Assembly: GCA_039931775.1 (NCBI GenBank)
Contig: JBDTRG010000050.1
Coordinates: 7,361-71,360 of the forward strand
Length of the DNA stretch: 64,000 bases
Origin: CAIWHR01 sp039931775
Lineage (GTDB): Bacteria > Pseudomonadota > Gammaproteobacteria > Burkholderiales > Casimicrobiaceae
Direction: 5' to 3'
The position numbers and the translations under genes were made by a program. Positions 8,445 to 16,892 of the stretch are shown piece after piece; within the stretch, counting starts at the first letter, position 1; each line of letters opens with the position of its first letter. Below the pieces are notes generated by a model that worked only from the letters and a program-made list of their open reading frames with translations, was not told where the DNA came from and ran no database searches.

Positions 8445-10631
8445 TCAAACCTTGAAGCCCGCGACCGAACTGCGAAGTTCAGCGGCGAGTTTCGTCAATT
8501 GCCCGATCGAAACATTCGTCTGTTTCGTCCCCTCCGTGGTCTCCTCGGAGATCTGCAGGATGCCCTGCATGCCGCGCGTCACGTCGGTCACCGATGTCGA
8601 TTGCTTCTGTGTCTGCGCCGAGATGCCGCCAATGAGCTCCGCAAGCTCGCGCGAGACCCGTCGGATTTCCTCGAGCGCCTGCCCGGCGGTATCGGAGAGC
8701 TTGGTTCCCTCGACGACGCCGACCGTCGACTTCTCCATCGCCGCGACCGCACCCTGCGTGTCCGACTGAATCGTCTTGACGATGGCGTCGATCTGTTTCG
8801 TCGCCTCTCCCGAGCGCTCGGCAAGCCGCTGGACCTCTTCCGCAACGACGGTGAAACCGCGACCGGCCTCGCCCGCGGAGGCTGCCTGGATCGCGGCGTT
8901 CAGCGCCAGGATGTTCGTCTGCTCGGTCAGGTCCGAGATGAGCTCGACGATCTCGCCGATTTCGAGCGACGATTCGCCCAGGCGCTTGATCCGTTTCGAC
9001 GTGTCCTGGATCTGCGCGCGGATCTCGTTCATTCCGGTGATCTGGTTCTGTACCGATTGCGTGCCCTTTTCGGCTGCGGCGAGCGACTGCTGCGCGACTT
9101 TCGCCGACTGGCCGGCCGATTGGGAAACCTCGTTGATCGACTGCGCCATCTGCAGCACCGATGAGGACGCCTGGTGGATCTCGCGGTTCTGGCGCTGCGA
9201 CGCGTCATAGAGCCGGTTCGAGATCGCCTGCGTGTCCTGCGTCGCCTTGGCGACCTGGTCGGTCGCCGAGTTGATCCCCTTGACGAGCGTGCGCAGCTCC
9301 TCGATTGTGAAATTGATCGAGTCCGCGATGGCGCCAGTCACGTCCTCGGTCACCGACGCCTGGACGGTCAGATCGCCGTCGGCGAGGTTTCCCATTTCAT
9401 TGAGGAGCCGCAGGATCGCCTCCTGGTTGCGCTTGTTCTCGTCCTCGCTCTCGAACGCGCGGATCCGGGCGTCGTCGAGGAACACCTTGCCGAGGAGCAG
9501 CAGCGTAGCCAACGCGAGCAGCGCGAAGATGATGGCAATCCACAGCGGCACCCGCGATTTGCCGCTGCCTTCGTAAATATCGGCGAGCTTTGTCGTGTCC
9601 GCAAGCAGCGCCTCGGCGTCGTTGTTGACGCTGCGCGCCGCCTGCTTGGCGGAGACGAGCCGTCCCATGTTCTGGGCAACCGCGGCGACGCCGGCGTCGA
9701 AGGCAACGGCGCGCTTCAATAGTTCGGGCAGAGGCGCACGCGCGTCGTCGCTTCGTGCTGCCGTCGACCGGCTCGCGTCCGTGGCCCGCGACAGCGCGCC
9801 CAGGAGATCGCGAAACGTGGCCGCGTCCTTGCCAAGCAGCGCCGCGACGTCCGGATCGACTTCGGCCGACGCCGCAAGCGCGACCGCATTCTTGGCGATC
9901 CGCTGCGCCAGCGCCGCCAGCTGGGTAGCGAGTTCGGCTTCGCGCCCGCTCGCGCCGGTTTGACCGGCCAGTTGCGAAAGTTCGACAATTCGGTTGACGC
10001 CCGGTGCAATCGTCGCGATACCCTTCGCGAGCTCGGTCAGGTTCTGTCGATTGTCGAGCAAGCGCTCCGTATTCGCATCGACGCGATCCCAGCGCGCGTT
10101 GATGTCCTGCAGGATGGCGTTCAGCGAATCGTCCTGAACGACATCGAGATTGACGCCCTTGACCGTGCCGCCGCGCGCGAGCGCATCGAGATCGGACTTG
10201 AAGCGCTCGCGGCTGTCCTTGATTGCCGTGAACGCGGCCGCCTGCCCCTGCGACGCGAGCGCGGTTCCCCGCGCGAGGCGCTGCGACAGCATCTGCATCT
10301 CCGTCGCCGTTGCGGACGACGCAGTGGCCTGCGATGCCGTCCTGACGTCGAGGAACATGACCAGCACCGCGAGCACGACGAATGTCACCAGCAGGACGCC
10401 CAACACCTGGAACTGGCGCACGATGGGAAGGTGTCCGATCAGCGGCACCTTCTTCGGCATCCTCGTCTCGGCCATCGCCGCGCGCATCTGCTCCAGCAGC
10501 GACGGCGCCGCGAGCGGATCGTAGGCCACGTTCTCGCCGGCGGGCCGGGCTTGGGTCGTCGGGTTTCCGGCGCCTGTCGACGCGGCCGGGGTGGGTCCAC
10601 CGGCCTTCGGCAGTTTCATCTCTAACGCCAT
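8445..10631 (-). CDS. pilJ: PilJ, methyl-accepting chemoreceptor of the Pil-Chp system
   Basis: A 728-residue transducer with two membrane segments, about residues 76-96 and 362-384, enclosing a mostly helical periplasmic region, then a HAMP-like linker and a long MCP signalling hairpin. The highly conserved tip is present (EQTNILALNAAIQAASAGE, then GRGFTVVAEEV). The N-terminus carries an unusually long cytoplasmic Pro/Ala-rich stretch of about 70 residues. A longer frame begins at 10658, but GGAGGA lies immediately before the ATG at 10631, which I take as the start. PilJ is the receptor that signals through PilI to ChpA. It sits between pilI (69 bases upstream) and chpA. Confidence 0.95.
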   Translation of the reverse strand: MALEMKLPKAGGPTPAASTGAGNPTTQARPAGENVAYDPLAAPSLLEQMRAAMAETRMPKKVPLIGHLPIVRQFQVLGVLLVTFVVLAVLVMFLDVRTASQATASSATATEMQMLSQRLARGTALASQGQAAAFTAIKDSRERFKSDLDALARGGTVKGVNLDVVQDDSLNAILQDINARWDRVDANTERLLDNRQNLTELAKGIATIAPGVNRIVELSQLAGQTGASGREAELATQLAALAQRIAKNAVALAASAEVDPDVAALLGKDAATFRDLLGALSRATDASRSTAARSDDARAPLPELLKRAVAFDAGVAAVAQNMGRLVSAKQAARSVNNDAEALLADTTKLADIYEGSGKSRVPLWIAIIFALLALATLLLLGKVFLDDARIRAFESEDENKRNQEAILRLLNEMGNLADGDLTVQASVTEDVTGAIADSINFTIEELRTLVKGINSATDQVAKATQDTQAISNRLYDASQRQNREIHQASSSVLQMAQSINEVSQSAGQSAKVAQQSLAAAEKGTQSVQNQITGMNEIRAQIQDTSKRIKRLGESSLEIGEIVELISDLTEQTNILALNAAIQAASAGEAGRGFTVVAEEVQRLAERSGEATKQIDAIVKTIQSDTQGAVAAMEKSTVGVVEGTKLSDTAGQALEEIRRVSRELAELIGGISAQTQKQSTSVTDVTRGMQGILQISEETTEGTKQTNVSIGQLTKLAAELRSSVAGFKV

Positions 10632-10700
10632 GTTTCCTCCAGAGGACACGCCGTTCACGTGCCGGTCCGAATGCTGGGAGAGTTCATCGCGACGCCCCGA

Positions 10701-11231
10701 TCAAAGTCCGACGCGAAGGAATGCGGGATCGACGACCAGCCGGCTGAGCTCGATCTCCTGCCACGTGCCGCCATCACTGTCGACCCATCGCTGGCCGTAC
10801 CACGAGAGTGCATTCGCATCCGCCGGCGACGGCGTCAATTCGGCGAGATTGCGCAGACCCAGCACGCTCTGGACCACGATGCCGGCCTTGAGATCGCCCG
10901 CGCGCGGTCCGAACAGGATCAGCCGGCTTTGCGCCCCGGCGCCGTGCGCGACAGTCGTCCCTTGTCCGATGAATCCCGCGAAATCGACGACGCTGAAAAG
11001 GTTGCCGCGAATGTTCGCGAGGCCCAGAAACCACGGCTGCGTCAGCGGAACTGCCGCGATGGGGGGCACTGCGACCACTTCGGCGGCGTCGGCAAGGCGG
11101 ATGAGCCACCGCTGGGTGCCGCACGCGAGCCCGAGCCGCGACGACTCCACCTGCGCCGCCGTCTTGCTGGCAAGGCGGTTCGCGAGTTCCTGCTGGAAGG
11201 ACTGGAGGTCGATGCGTGCGGGACGGGCCAT
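10701..11231 (-). CDS. pilI: PilI, CheW-like coupling protein
   Basis: A 176-residue single-domain CheW homologue. The core is recognisable from the segment WFLGLANIRGNLFSVVDF (the CheW GLxNLRGxxxPVxDL region) and from the terminal beta strands. In the Pil-Chp pathway the protein should bridge the PilJ receptor tip to the CheW-like domain of ChpA. It is in operon order between pilH (24 bases upstream) and pilJ. Confidence 0.92.
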   Translation of the reverse strand: MARPARIDLQSFQQELANRLASKTAAQVESSRLGLACGTQRWLIRLADAAEVVAVPPIAAVPLTQPWFLGLANIRGNLFSVVDFAGFIGQGTTVAHGAGAQSRLILFGPRAGDLKAGIVVQSVLGLRNLAELTPSPADANALSWYGQRWVDSDGGTWQEIELSRLVVDPAFLRVGL

Positions 11232-11255
11232 GTTCGTAGCGCAGTGTGTGGGCGA

Positions 11256-11621
11256 TCAGCCGAGTGCGGCGATTTTCGCGAGGAGTTCGTCGCGATTGAC
11301 CGGTTTGACCACGTAGTCCCGGGCGCCTTGGCGCATCCCCCAGATCTTGTCGGTTTCCTGGCTTTTCGATGTACAGAGGACGATCGGGATGTCCTTGGTC
11401 TCGGCGTCGCGGCTGATCGCGCGCGTCGCCTGGAATCCGTTGAGTCCGGGCATGACGACGTCCATCAGGATCAGGTCCGGCCGGATCTGTTTCGCCTTGG
11501 CGATTGCATCGTCCCCGTTGTCGCAGGCAACGACGTCGTACCCCGCCTTCGTCAACATGTCGTTCAACACGTGCCGTTCGGTCGGCGAATCGTCGACGAT
11601 GAGTATTTTCTTGATCGTCAT
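11256..11621 (-). CDS. pilH: PilH, single-domain response regulator
   Basis: A 121-residue CheY-like receiver. The acidic pocket VDDS, phosphoacceptor Asp in LILMDVVMPG, the conserved Thr/Ser in LCTSKSQ and Lys in YVVKPV are all visible. The frame stays open upstream to 11705, but the extension is Pro/Arg-rich and overlaps pilG, so the start is placed at MTIKKILIVDD (11621), 37 bases after pilG. In Pseudomonas PilH modulates pilus retraction and acts as a phosphate sink; that role is carried over by homology and operon position. Confidence 0.93.
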   Translation of the reverse strand: MTIKKILIVDDSPTERHVLNDMLTKAGYDVVACDNGDDAIAKAKQIRPDLILMDVVMPGLNGFQATRAISRDAETKDIPIVLCTSKSQETDKIWGMRQGARDYVVKPVNRDELLAKIAALG

Positions 11622-11658
11622 GGCTGCGGCAGGGTTCTCGGTTCGGGTCGGCGCCGGA

Positions 11659-12084
11659 TCAGCGGGCCGCTGCGGCCGGCGATCCGGACGCGGGACGTGC
11701 GACATGGGTGGTGACGGCCTTGAGCAGGCTTTCCTTGGTGAACGGCTTCGTCAGGTATTGATCCGATCCGACCATCCGCCCGCGCGCCCGATCGAACAGG
11801 CCGTCCTTCGACGACAGCATGATCACCGGCATCGCGTGGAACTTCGGGTTCTTCTTGATCAGCGCACATGTCTGGTAGCCATCGAGGCGCGGCATCATGA
11901 TGTCGACGAAGACGAGATCGGGGCGGTGATCGGCGATTTTGGCGAGGGCGTCGAAACCGTCCTCGGCAAGAATCACCGCGCACCCGGCCTGCAGCAGGAA
12001 GATTTCGGCGCTCCGGCGAATGGTGTTCGAGTCATCGATGACCATGACCTTGACGCCCGACAACGCGGTTTGCTCCGGCACCAT
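11659..12084 (-). CDS. pilG: PilG, single-domain response regulator, first gene of the Pil-Chp operon
   Basis: A 141-residue receiver protein. It has VIDDS, the phosphoacceptor Asp in LVFVDIMMPR, MLSSKDG and the Lys of YLTKPF. The open frame extends to 12282, but those residues look non-coding and AGAGGA precedes the ATG at 12084, so that start is preferred. PilG is the response regulator that promotes pilus extension in the characterised Pseudomonas system. The 234 bases upstream (12085-12318) hold no gene. A weak minus-strand TTGAGG/TATGCT pair at 12181-12212 with a 20-base spacer is the only promoter-like sequence I see there. Confidence 0.93.
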   Translation of the reverse strand: MVPEQTALSGVKVMVIDDSNTIRRSAEIFLLQAGCAVILAEDGFDALAKIADHRPDLVFVDIMMPRLDGYQTCALIKKNPKFHAMPVIMLSSKDGLFDRARGRMVGSDQYLTKPFTKESLLKAVTTHVARPASGSPAAAAR

Positions 12085-12318
12085 GCTTTTCCTCTTCGCG
12101 ATTCCGTTTTTGCAGATGAGCAAATTGTGGGCCACAACCGTTTGCGGGCGAGTTTGCCACGGGCACAGCCAGTTGCCTAGAGCATAAACTTTGCCTGAAT
12201 CGGCATCCTCAACCGAATCCGCGAGATTCGTGCCGGAGGAACAAGTTTTCGTGTCTCCCGGCTGACGCGCAGGGGCATTCAATGCCCTCAGGCGTCGTCG
12301 GGGATGGGGGGCCGACCG

Positions 12319-13833
12319 CTAGCGCCCCAGAAACATCCGGTACGCCGGATTGCCGGTTTCGTCGATGCAATCGTAGCCCAGGCGGTCGAGAAAGAGGCGG
12401 AACTTGCCCTTGTCCGACGGCGGAACCTGCATGCCGACCAGCACGCGGCCGTAGTCGGCGCCGTGGTTGCGGTAGTGGAAGAGGCTGATGTTCCAGCCGC
12501 GGCTCATGCTGTTCAGGAATTTCATCAGCGCGCCGGGCCGTTCGGGGAACTCGAATCGATAGAGGATTTCGTTCTTCGTCGACGGCGCGTGGCCACCGAC
12601 GAGGTGCCGGACATGGAGCTTCGCCATCTCGTTGTCGGACAGGTCGAATGCCTCGATCCGGCGGCGGCGCAGTTCACCGAGCAGCTGATCGGTCTCGCGG
12701 CGGTTCGCCACTTCGATGCCGACGAAGATGTGCGCTACGCTCGGATCGGCGTAGCGATAATTGAACTCCGTGACCGAGCGCTTGCCGAGCAGGCGGCAGA
12801 ATTCCCGGAAGCTGCCGGGGGCCTCGGGGATCGTCACGGCGAGTATGGCTTCCCGCTCCTCGCCCAGCTCGGCGCGCTCGGCGACGAAGCGCAGGCGGTC
12901 GAAGTTCATGTTGGCCCCGCAGGCGATCGCGACGTACGTGCGGTCCTTCGTGCGGTGGCGCTCGATCCATGCTTTCGCCCCGGCGATCGCCAGCGCGCCG
13001 GCCGGCTCGAGGATGGAACGCGTGTCCTCGAATACGTCCTTCAGCGCCGCGCAGGTTGCGTCGGTGTCGACCAGGACAATGTCGTCGACGTATTTCCTGA
13101 CCAGCCGGAACGTCTCCTTGCCGACCTGCTTCACCGCGACCCCGTCGGCGAAGAGCCCGACGTGGGCGAGCTTGACGCGGCGGCCGGCCACAACCGAGCG
13201 CGCCATCGCGTCGGAATCAACCGGCTGCACGCCGATCACCTTGATGTCGGGGCGCACCCGTTTCACGTAGGCGGCGATCCCGCTGATCAGTCCGCCGCCG
13301 CCGATCGCGACGAAGATCGCGTCGATGGGCCCCTGCCGCTGACGCAGGATCTCCATGCCGACGGTGCCCTGCCCGGCGATCACGTCGGGATCGTCGTAGG
13401 GATGCACGAACGCCGCCCGTGTGCGCCTCTGAAGCACCAGCGCATGCGTGTGCGCGTCGCTGTACGAATCGCCGTGCAGCACGACCGTCGCGCCGCGCGC
13501 CTCGACGGCGGCGATCTTGATATGCGGGGTGGTCACCGGCATCACGATCGTCGCTGCGCAACCGAGGCGCTGAGCGGCAAGCGCCACTCCTTGAGCATGA
13601 TTGCCGGCGGACGCCGCGATGACGCCGCGCGCGCGCTCCGCGGCCGACAGATGCGCCATCTTGTTGTACGCACCGCGCAGCTTGAACGAGAACACCGGCT
13701 GCTGGTCCTCGCGCTTCAGAAGGATGCGATTGCCGAGCCTCGCGGAAAGCGACGGCGCAAGATCGAGCGGCGACTCGATCGCCACGTCGTACACCTTCGC
13801 GGTCAGGATCTTCTTGAGGTAGTCGACGGGCAT
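12319..13833 (-). CDS. ilvA: Threonine ammonia-lyase, biosynthetic, with two C-terminal ACT-like domains
   Basis: A 504-residue enzyme, the usual size of biosynthetic IlvA. It converts threonine to 2-oxobutanoate in isoleucine synthesis and is PLP-dependent. The PLP lysine lies in SFKLRGAYNKM, followed by SAGNHAQGVA and the phosphate-binding loop GGGGLISG. The last 180 or so residues contain two ACT-like (ThrD-C) regulatory domains that bind isoleucine/valine. Upstream codons to 14106 are open but overlap dnaQ and are Arg-rich shadow sequence, so the start is ATG 13833 (MPVDYLKKIL). It appears to be transcribed alone, 106 bases downstream of dnaQ. Confidence 0.95.
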   Translation of the reverse strand: MPVDYLKKILTAKVYDVAIESPLDLAPSLSARLGNRILLKREDQQPVFSFKLRGAYNKMAHLSAAERARGVIAASAGNHAQGVALAAQRLGCAATIVMPVTTPHIKIAAVEARGATVVLHGDSYSDAHTHALVLQRRTRAAFVHPYDDPDVIAGQGTVGMEILRQRQGPIDAIFVAIGGGGLISGIAAYVKRVRPDIKVIGVQPVDSDAMARSVVAGRRVKLAHVGLFADGVAVKQVGKETFRLVRKYVDDIVLVDTDATCAALKDVFEDTRSILEPAGALAIAGAKAWIERHRTKDRTYVAIACGANMNFDRLRFVAERAELGEEREAILAVTIPEAPGSFREFCRLLGKRSVTEFNYRYADPSVAHIFVGIEVANRRETDQLLGELRRRRIEAFDLSDNEMAKLHVRHLVGGHAPSTKNEILYRFEFPERPGALMKFLNSMSRGWNISLFHYRNHGADYGRVLVGMQVPPSDKGKFRLFLDRLGYDCIDETGNPAYRMFLGR

Positions 13834-13939
13834 GGGAAACCGGAGGGCGGGCCGAACGCAGCGTGCGAGCGTAGCAGGAAAGGGCGCGACGCGGAACGCG
13901 CGAATTTCGCGCGACGCCGGGGCTTTTCCGACGGAACGT

Positions 13940-14686
13940 TCAGTCGCCCGGGGATTGCGTCGCCGGCGCGACCTGCATCCAGAGGCACCGGCCGCCGGAG
14001 TCCTTGTCGAGCGCAGCCAGGTATTCCTGATGCGCGGCGAGCTCGGCCGCCGTGGGCTCGAGCGCATCGACGTGCGGACGGACCCCCGCGCGCCCTGTGG
14101 CACCACCGCCGGACTCGACGTCGGTCGCCGAAACGAGGGTCGACGCAGCCATGTCGATGGTCAGCGTTTCCTGGCCGCGCGTCATCGCCAGATAGACCTC
14201 GGCGAGCAACTGGGCATCGAGCAACGCCCCGTGCACCGACCGGTGCGCGTTGTCGATGCCGAAACGTTCGCACAGCGCGTCGAGGCTGTTGCGCTTGCCG
14301 GGGAACAGCTCGCGCGCCAGCGCCAGGGTGTCGATGAGCCCCGCATAGGCCTCTGCGCAGCCGGGGGCTTCCGCGATTCGGAATTCGGCGTCGAGGAAGC
14401 CGACGTCGAACGGCGCGTTGTGAATGATCCACTCGGCGCCGCGAGCGAAGGCGACGAACTCCGACGACACCTCGCGAAACCGGGGTTTGCCCTTGAGGTC
14501 GTCCCACGTCATCCCGTGGACTTCGGTGGCGCCGGCGTCGATCTCGCGCTCCGGATCCAGCCGGAAGTGCACCGTGCGACCGGTCGCCCGGCGGTCGACG
14601 AGCTCCAGCGCGGCGACTTCGATGATGCGGTGGCCCTGCCGCGGATCGAGGCCCGTGGTTTCGGTGTCTATAACGATCTGGCGCAT
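13940..14686 (-). CDS. dnaQ: DNA polymerase III epsilon subunit, 3'-5' proofreading exonuclease
   Basis: A 248-residue DEDDh exonuclease. ExoI is DTETTGLDP at residues 7-15, ExoII is HNAPFDVGFLD and ExoIII is HGALLDAQLLAEVY with its His and Asp. The C-terminal tail beyond the exonuclease domain is where epsilon contacts the alpha subunit. The start MRQIVIDTETTG at 14686 matches the family; the longer frame to 15310 overlaps the phosphatase gene. It follows that gene by 14 bases on the same strand and is probably co-transcribed. Confidence 0.95.
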   Translation of the reverse strand: MRQIVIDTETTGLDPRQGHRIIEVAALELVDRRATGRTVHFRLDPEREIDAGATEVHGMTWDDLKGKPRFREVSSEFVAFARGAEWIIHNAPFDVGFLDAEFRIAEAPGCAEAYAGLIDTLALARELFPGKRNSLDALCERFGIDNAHRSVHGALLDAQLLAEVYLAMTRGQETLTIDMAASTLVSATDVESGGGATGRAGVRPHVDALEPTAAELAAHQEYLAALDKDSGGRCLWMQVAPATQSPGD

Positions 14687-14700
14687 CGGTATCGTTCCGG

Positions 14701-15621
14701 TCAGCGCCGGTAGCGCTGGATGGTCGACTGAATCTCGTCGATGGCGCGCTCGATCTCGTCGTCGGACAAATCGCGGTCGGTTCCCTTGCGGTCGGACAAC
14801 GACAGCGTCTGGTCGAGCTGAGTCTGGAATTCGCCGAGACCCAGTGTTTCGGTGATCGTCGTCGTCGGCTCGTCGACCAGTGTTTCGGGCCCCCAGCGCA
14901 CGACGATCGCCGAGAGGTTGTCGCTGTCGGCGCCGCCACGCCGCTCGGCTTCGCGCATGATCTCGGGCGCCGCCTTCAGGATCGGCGCACCCGTGAGCCG
15001 CGCCGCGAGCTCGTCGTTGCCGATCGCGCCCCACAGGCCGTCCGTGCACATCAAGATGACGTCTGCGTTGCGAAGCGGAGTGCGGTTCGAGAGGTCGATC
15101 ACCGGGTCGACGAGACCACCCAGGCAACTGTAGATCTTGTTGCGGTCGGGGTGGTCGGCGGCCTCGGTGGCGCCGATCAATCCCTGGTCGATCAGGTATT
15201 GCACCTTCGAATGGTCCTTGGTCTGGCCGATCAGCGCGCCCTGCCGGAACAGCGAGAGCCGCGAATCCCCGACGTGCGCCCAGTAGGCAAAGCCCGCCTG
15301 CACGATGCATGCGACGCAGGTAGTGCGCGGCGTCTCGAGCATCGAGAATTGCGTCGAGTACGAGACCAGCGCCGCGTGCGCCCTCACCATCGACTCGTGC
15401 AGAAACGTGAGCGGGCTCTTGAGAATAGGCTTCGCTTCCTGCTGGAATCGCTCCACGAACAGCCGGACGGCGATCTGAGCGGCTATCTCGCCGCCCGCAT
15501 GGCCGCCCATGCCGTCGGCGACGACGAGCAGCAGCGTGTCGCGGCTGTATGTGTAGGCGATGCGGTCCTGGTTGACCGTGCGCGATCCCTTGCGCGATTC
15601 CTGGAAGATCGTGAATCGCAT
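14701..15621 (-). CDS. PP2C-family Ser/Thr protein phosphatase
   Basis: A 306-residue PPM/PP2C phosphatase with the bacterial Stp layout. Metal-ligand motifs are readable: NQDR near residue 18, VADGMGGHAGGE, CTDGLWG and DSDNLSAIVVRW. The last 60 or so residues after the catalytic domain are variable and acidic. It lies downstream of a Ser/Thr kinase gene on the same strand, so the two are probably an antagonistic pair. They are separated by 171 bases that carry a tandem repeat, which may uncouple their expression. Confidence 0.93.
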   Translation of the reverse strand: MRFTIFQESRKGSRTVNQDRIAYTYSRDTLLLVVADGMGGHAGGEIAAQIAVRLFVERFQQEAKPILKSPLTFLHESMVRAHAALVSYSTQFSMLETPRTTCVACIVQAGFAYWAHVGDSRLSLFRQGALIGQTKDHSKVQYLIDQGLIGATEAADHPDRNKIYSCLGGLVDPVIDLSNRTPLRNADVILMCTDGLWGAIGNDELAARLTGAPILKAAPEIMREAERRGGADSDNLSAIVVRWGPETLVDEPTTTITETLGLGEFQTQLDQTLSLSDRKGTDRDLSDDEIERAIDEIQSTIQRYRR

Positions 15622-15626
15622 GGCGT

Positions 15627-15782
15627 CAGCGCCCGCGCGGCCGCCCGAAGGGCGCTGCCTGCCCCCCTCCGGGGGGTAGCGAACGCAGTGAGCATGGGGG
15701 GTCGTACCAGCGCCCGCGCGGCCGCCCGAAGGGCGCTGCCTGCCCCCCTCCGGGGGGTAGCGAACGCAGTGAGCATGGGGGG
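15627..15782. repeat. Two tandem 75-bp GC-rich hairpin repeats between kinase and phosphatase genes
   Basis: Positions 15627-15701 and 15708-15782 appear identical by eye, with a six-base spacer (period 81). Each unit holds two inverted repeats: GCCCGAAGGGC, a TTCG-type hairpin on the minus strand, and CCCCCCTCCGGGGGG. Read on the minus strand each also carries CATGCTCACTGCGTTCGC. The pattern resembles intergenic palindromic elements I recall from Burkholderiales-type genomes. The array fills nearly the whole gap between the two genes. Confidence 0.85.
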
Positions 15783-15792
15783 GCCGTAAACA

Positions 15793-16731
15793 TCACGCGC
15801 CGATTTCGTGGAAGAGCTTCCGCTTGAGGTTGCCCAGGAAACCGACCTTGGGTCGCTTCGGCGGGATGTCGCGGATCGCCTTTTGCAATGCGAACACCGA
15901 CTGCGGGCGCTCGAGAGGATCGAGGCGCAGGCACCAGTCGATCACTTCGAGCACGTTATCGGAATACTGGCCCGACCAGATCTTCTTCGCGGAGACGAGA
16001 TGGTCTTCCTGCTGCCGCGCATCCGCGGCCTGCGGCGCGAACGCGGCGAGGCACGCGAACATGCTCGCCCCCACGCCGTAGACGTCGGTCCACGGACCGA
16101 GCCGGTCCGGGTCGCGATACTGCTCGGGCGCGGCGAACCCCGGCGTATACATCGGCGCGAGCTTGGGACGCTTCGTCGTCAGCGTCTGGCGCGCAGCGCC
16201 GAAGTCGAGCAGCACCGGACTGCCGTCCGTGCGCAGGTAGATGTTGGCGGGCTTGATGTCGAGATGCAGCAGCTTGTGGGTGTGCACCTCGCGCAGTCCG
16301 TTCAAAAGGTGCATGAAGACGTGACGCACCAGGCGCTCGGACATCTGGTCCTGGCGCATCTGGATCTGCTGCTGGAGCGTGCGGCCGCGCTCGTAACGCA
16401 TGACCATGTACACGGTCTCGTTGGCGCGGAAGAAATTCAGCACGCGGACGACGTTCGGGTGAGTGATCTTCGCGAGCGCGCGGCCCTCCTCGAAGAAGCA
16501 TTTCATCCCGTACCGGAACGACGCCATGTTCTCCGCCGACGTCGCGCGGACGATGTCGCCTTCCGTGCGCAGCACCAGCGAGGACGGCAGGTATTCCTTG
16601 ATCGCGACGGGCACGCCCGTCTCGTCGAACGCCCGATAGACGATCGAGAATCCACCGCGACTGATCTGACGGTCGATCCGATAGTTGAGGAGCTGGTACC
16701 CGCCGGAGAGGGCCTGATTGGTGACGGGCAT
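15793..16731 (-). CDS. Ser/Thr protein kinase (cytoplasmic, non-RD)
   Basis: A 312-residue eukaryotic-like kinase. The glycine loop is SRGGFSIVY, the ATP lysine is Lys45 in VAIKEYLP, the catalytic loop is HLDIKPANI (Asp158), the DFG motif starts at Asp176 and the APE motif reads APEQ. The residue before the catalytic Asp is Leu, making it a non-RD kinase. There is no membrane segment or PASTA domain; after the kinase domain only about 25 basic residues remain. With the downstream PP2C gene it forms a kinase/phosphatase pair. Targets are unknown. Confidence 0.92.
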   Translation of the reverse strand: MPVTNQALSGGYQLLNYRIDRQISRGGFSIVYRAFDETGVPVAIKEYLPSSLVLRTEGDIVRATSAENMASFRYGMKCFFEEGRALAKITHPNVVRVLNFFRANETVYMVMRYERGRTLQQQIQMRQDQMSERLVRHVFMHLLNGLREVHTHKLLHLDIKPANIYLRTDGSPVLLDFGAARQTLTTKRPKLAPMYTPGFAAPEQYRDPDRLGPWTDVYGVGASMFACLAAFAPQAADARQQEDHLVSAKKIWSGQYSDNVLEVIDWCLRLDPLERPQSVFALQKAIRDIPPKRPKVGFLGNLKRKLFHEIGA

Positions 16732-16801
16732 GGGCGCAGGTTGGGGAAACGCTAGTCGCGCAAACGGGTTGCAATTCGCATGCCAAAGCGCCGATGCGCG
16801 C

Positions 16802-16830
16802 TTGCGCCACCCGCGGATAACGCATACATT
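16802..16830 (+). promoter_or_regulatory. Candidate sigma70 promoter for yicC-gmk-rpoZ-spoT
   Basis: TTGCGC (16802-16807) and TACATT (16825-16830) are separated by 17 bases in the divergent gap between the kinase gene and yicC. Transcription would begin near 16837, leaving a leader of about 55 bases. Confidence 0.4.
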
Positions 16831-16892
16831 CTCCGGATGAACGCCCTCAAAGTAAAGCTGGAAAAGTTGGCAAAATCCGGCCGGTTTTGCCG

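Noticed and set aside
12273..12287. GGGCATTCAATGCCC as a terminator for ilvA
   Set aside because: The real stem is only 5 bp and no U-run follows on the minus strand.
12304..14337. A 677-codon plus-strand frame opposite ilvA and dnaQ
   Set aside because: Shadow of two well-recognised genes.
15627..15782. The tandem repeat as a CRISPR array
   Set aside because: Only two units, repeats of 75 bp with a 6-bp spacer, internal hairpins and no cas genes.
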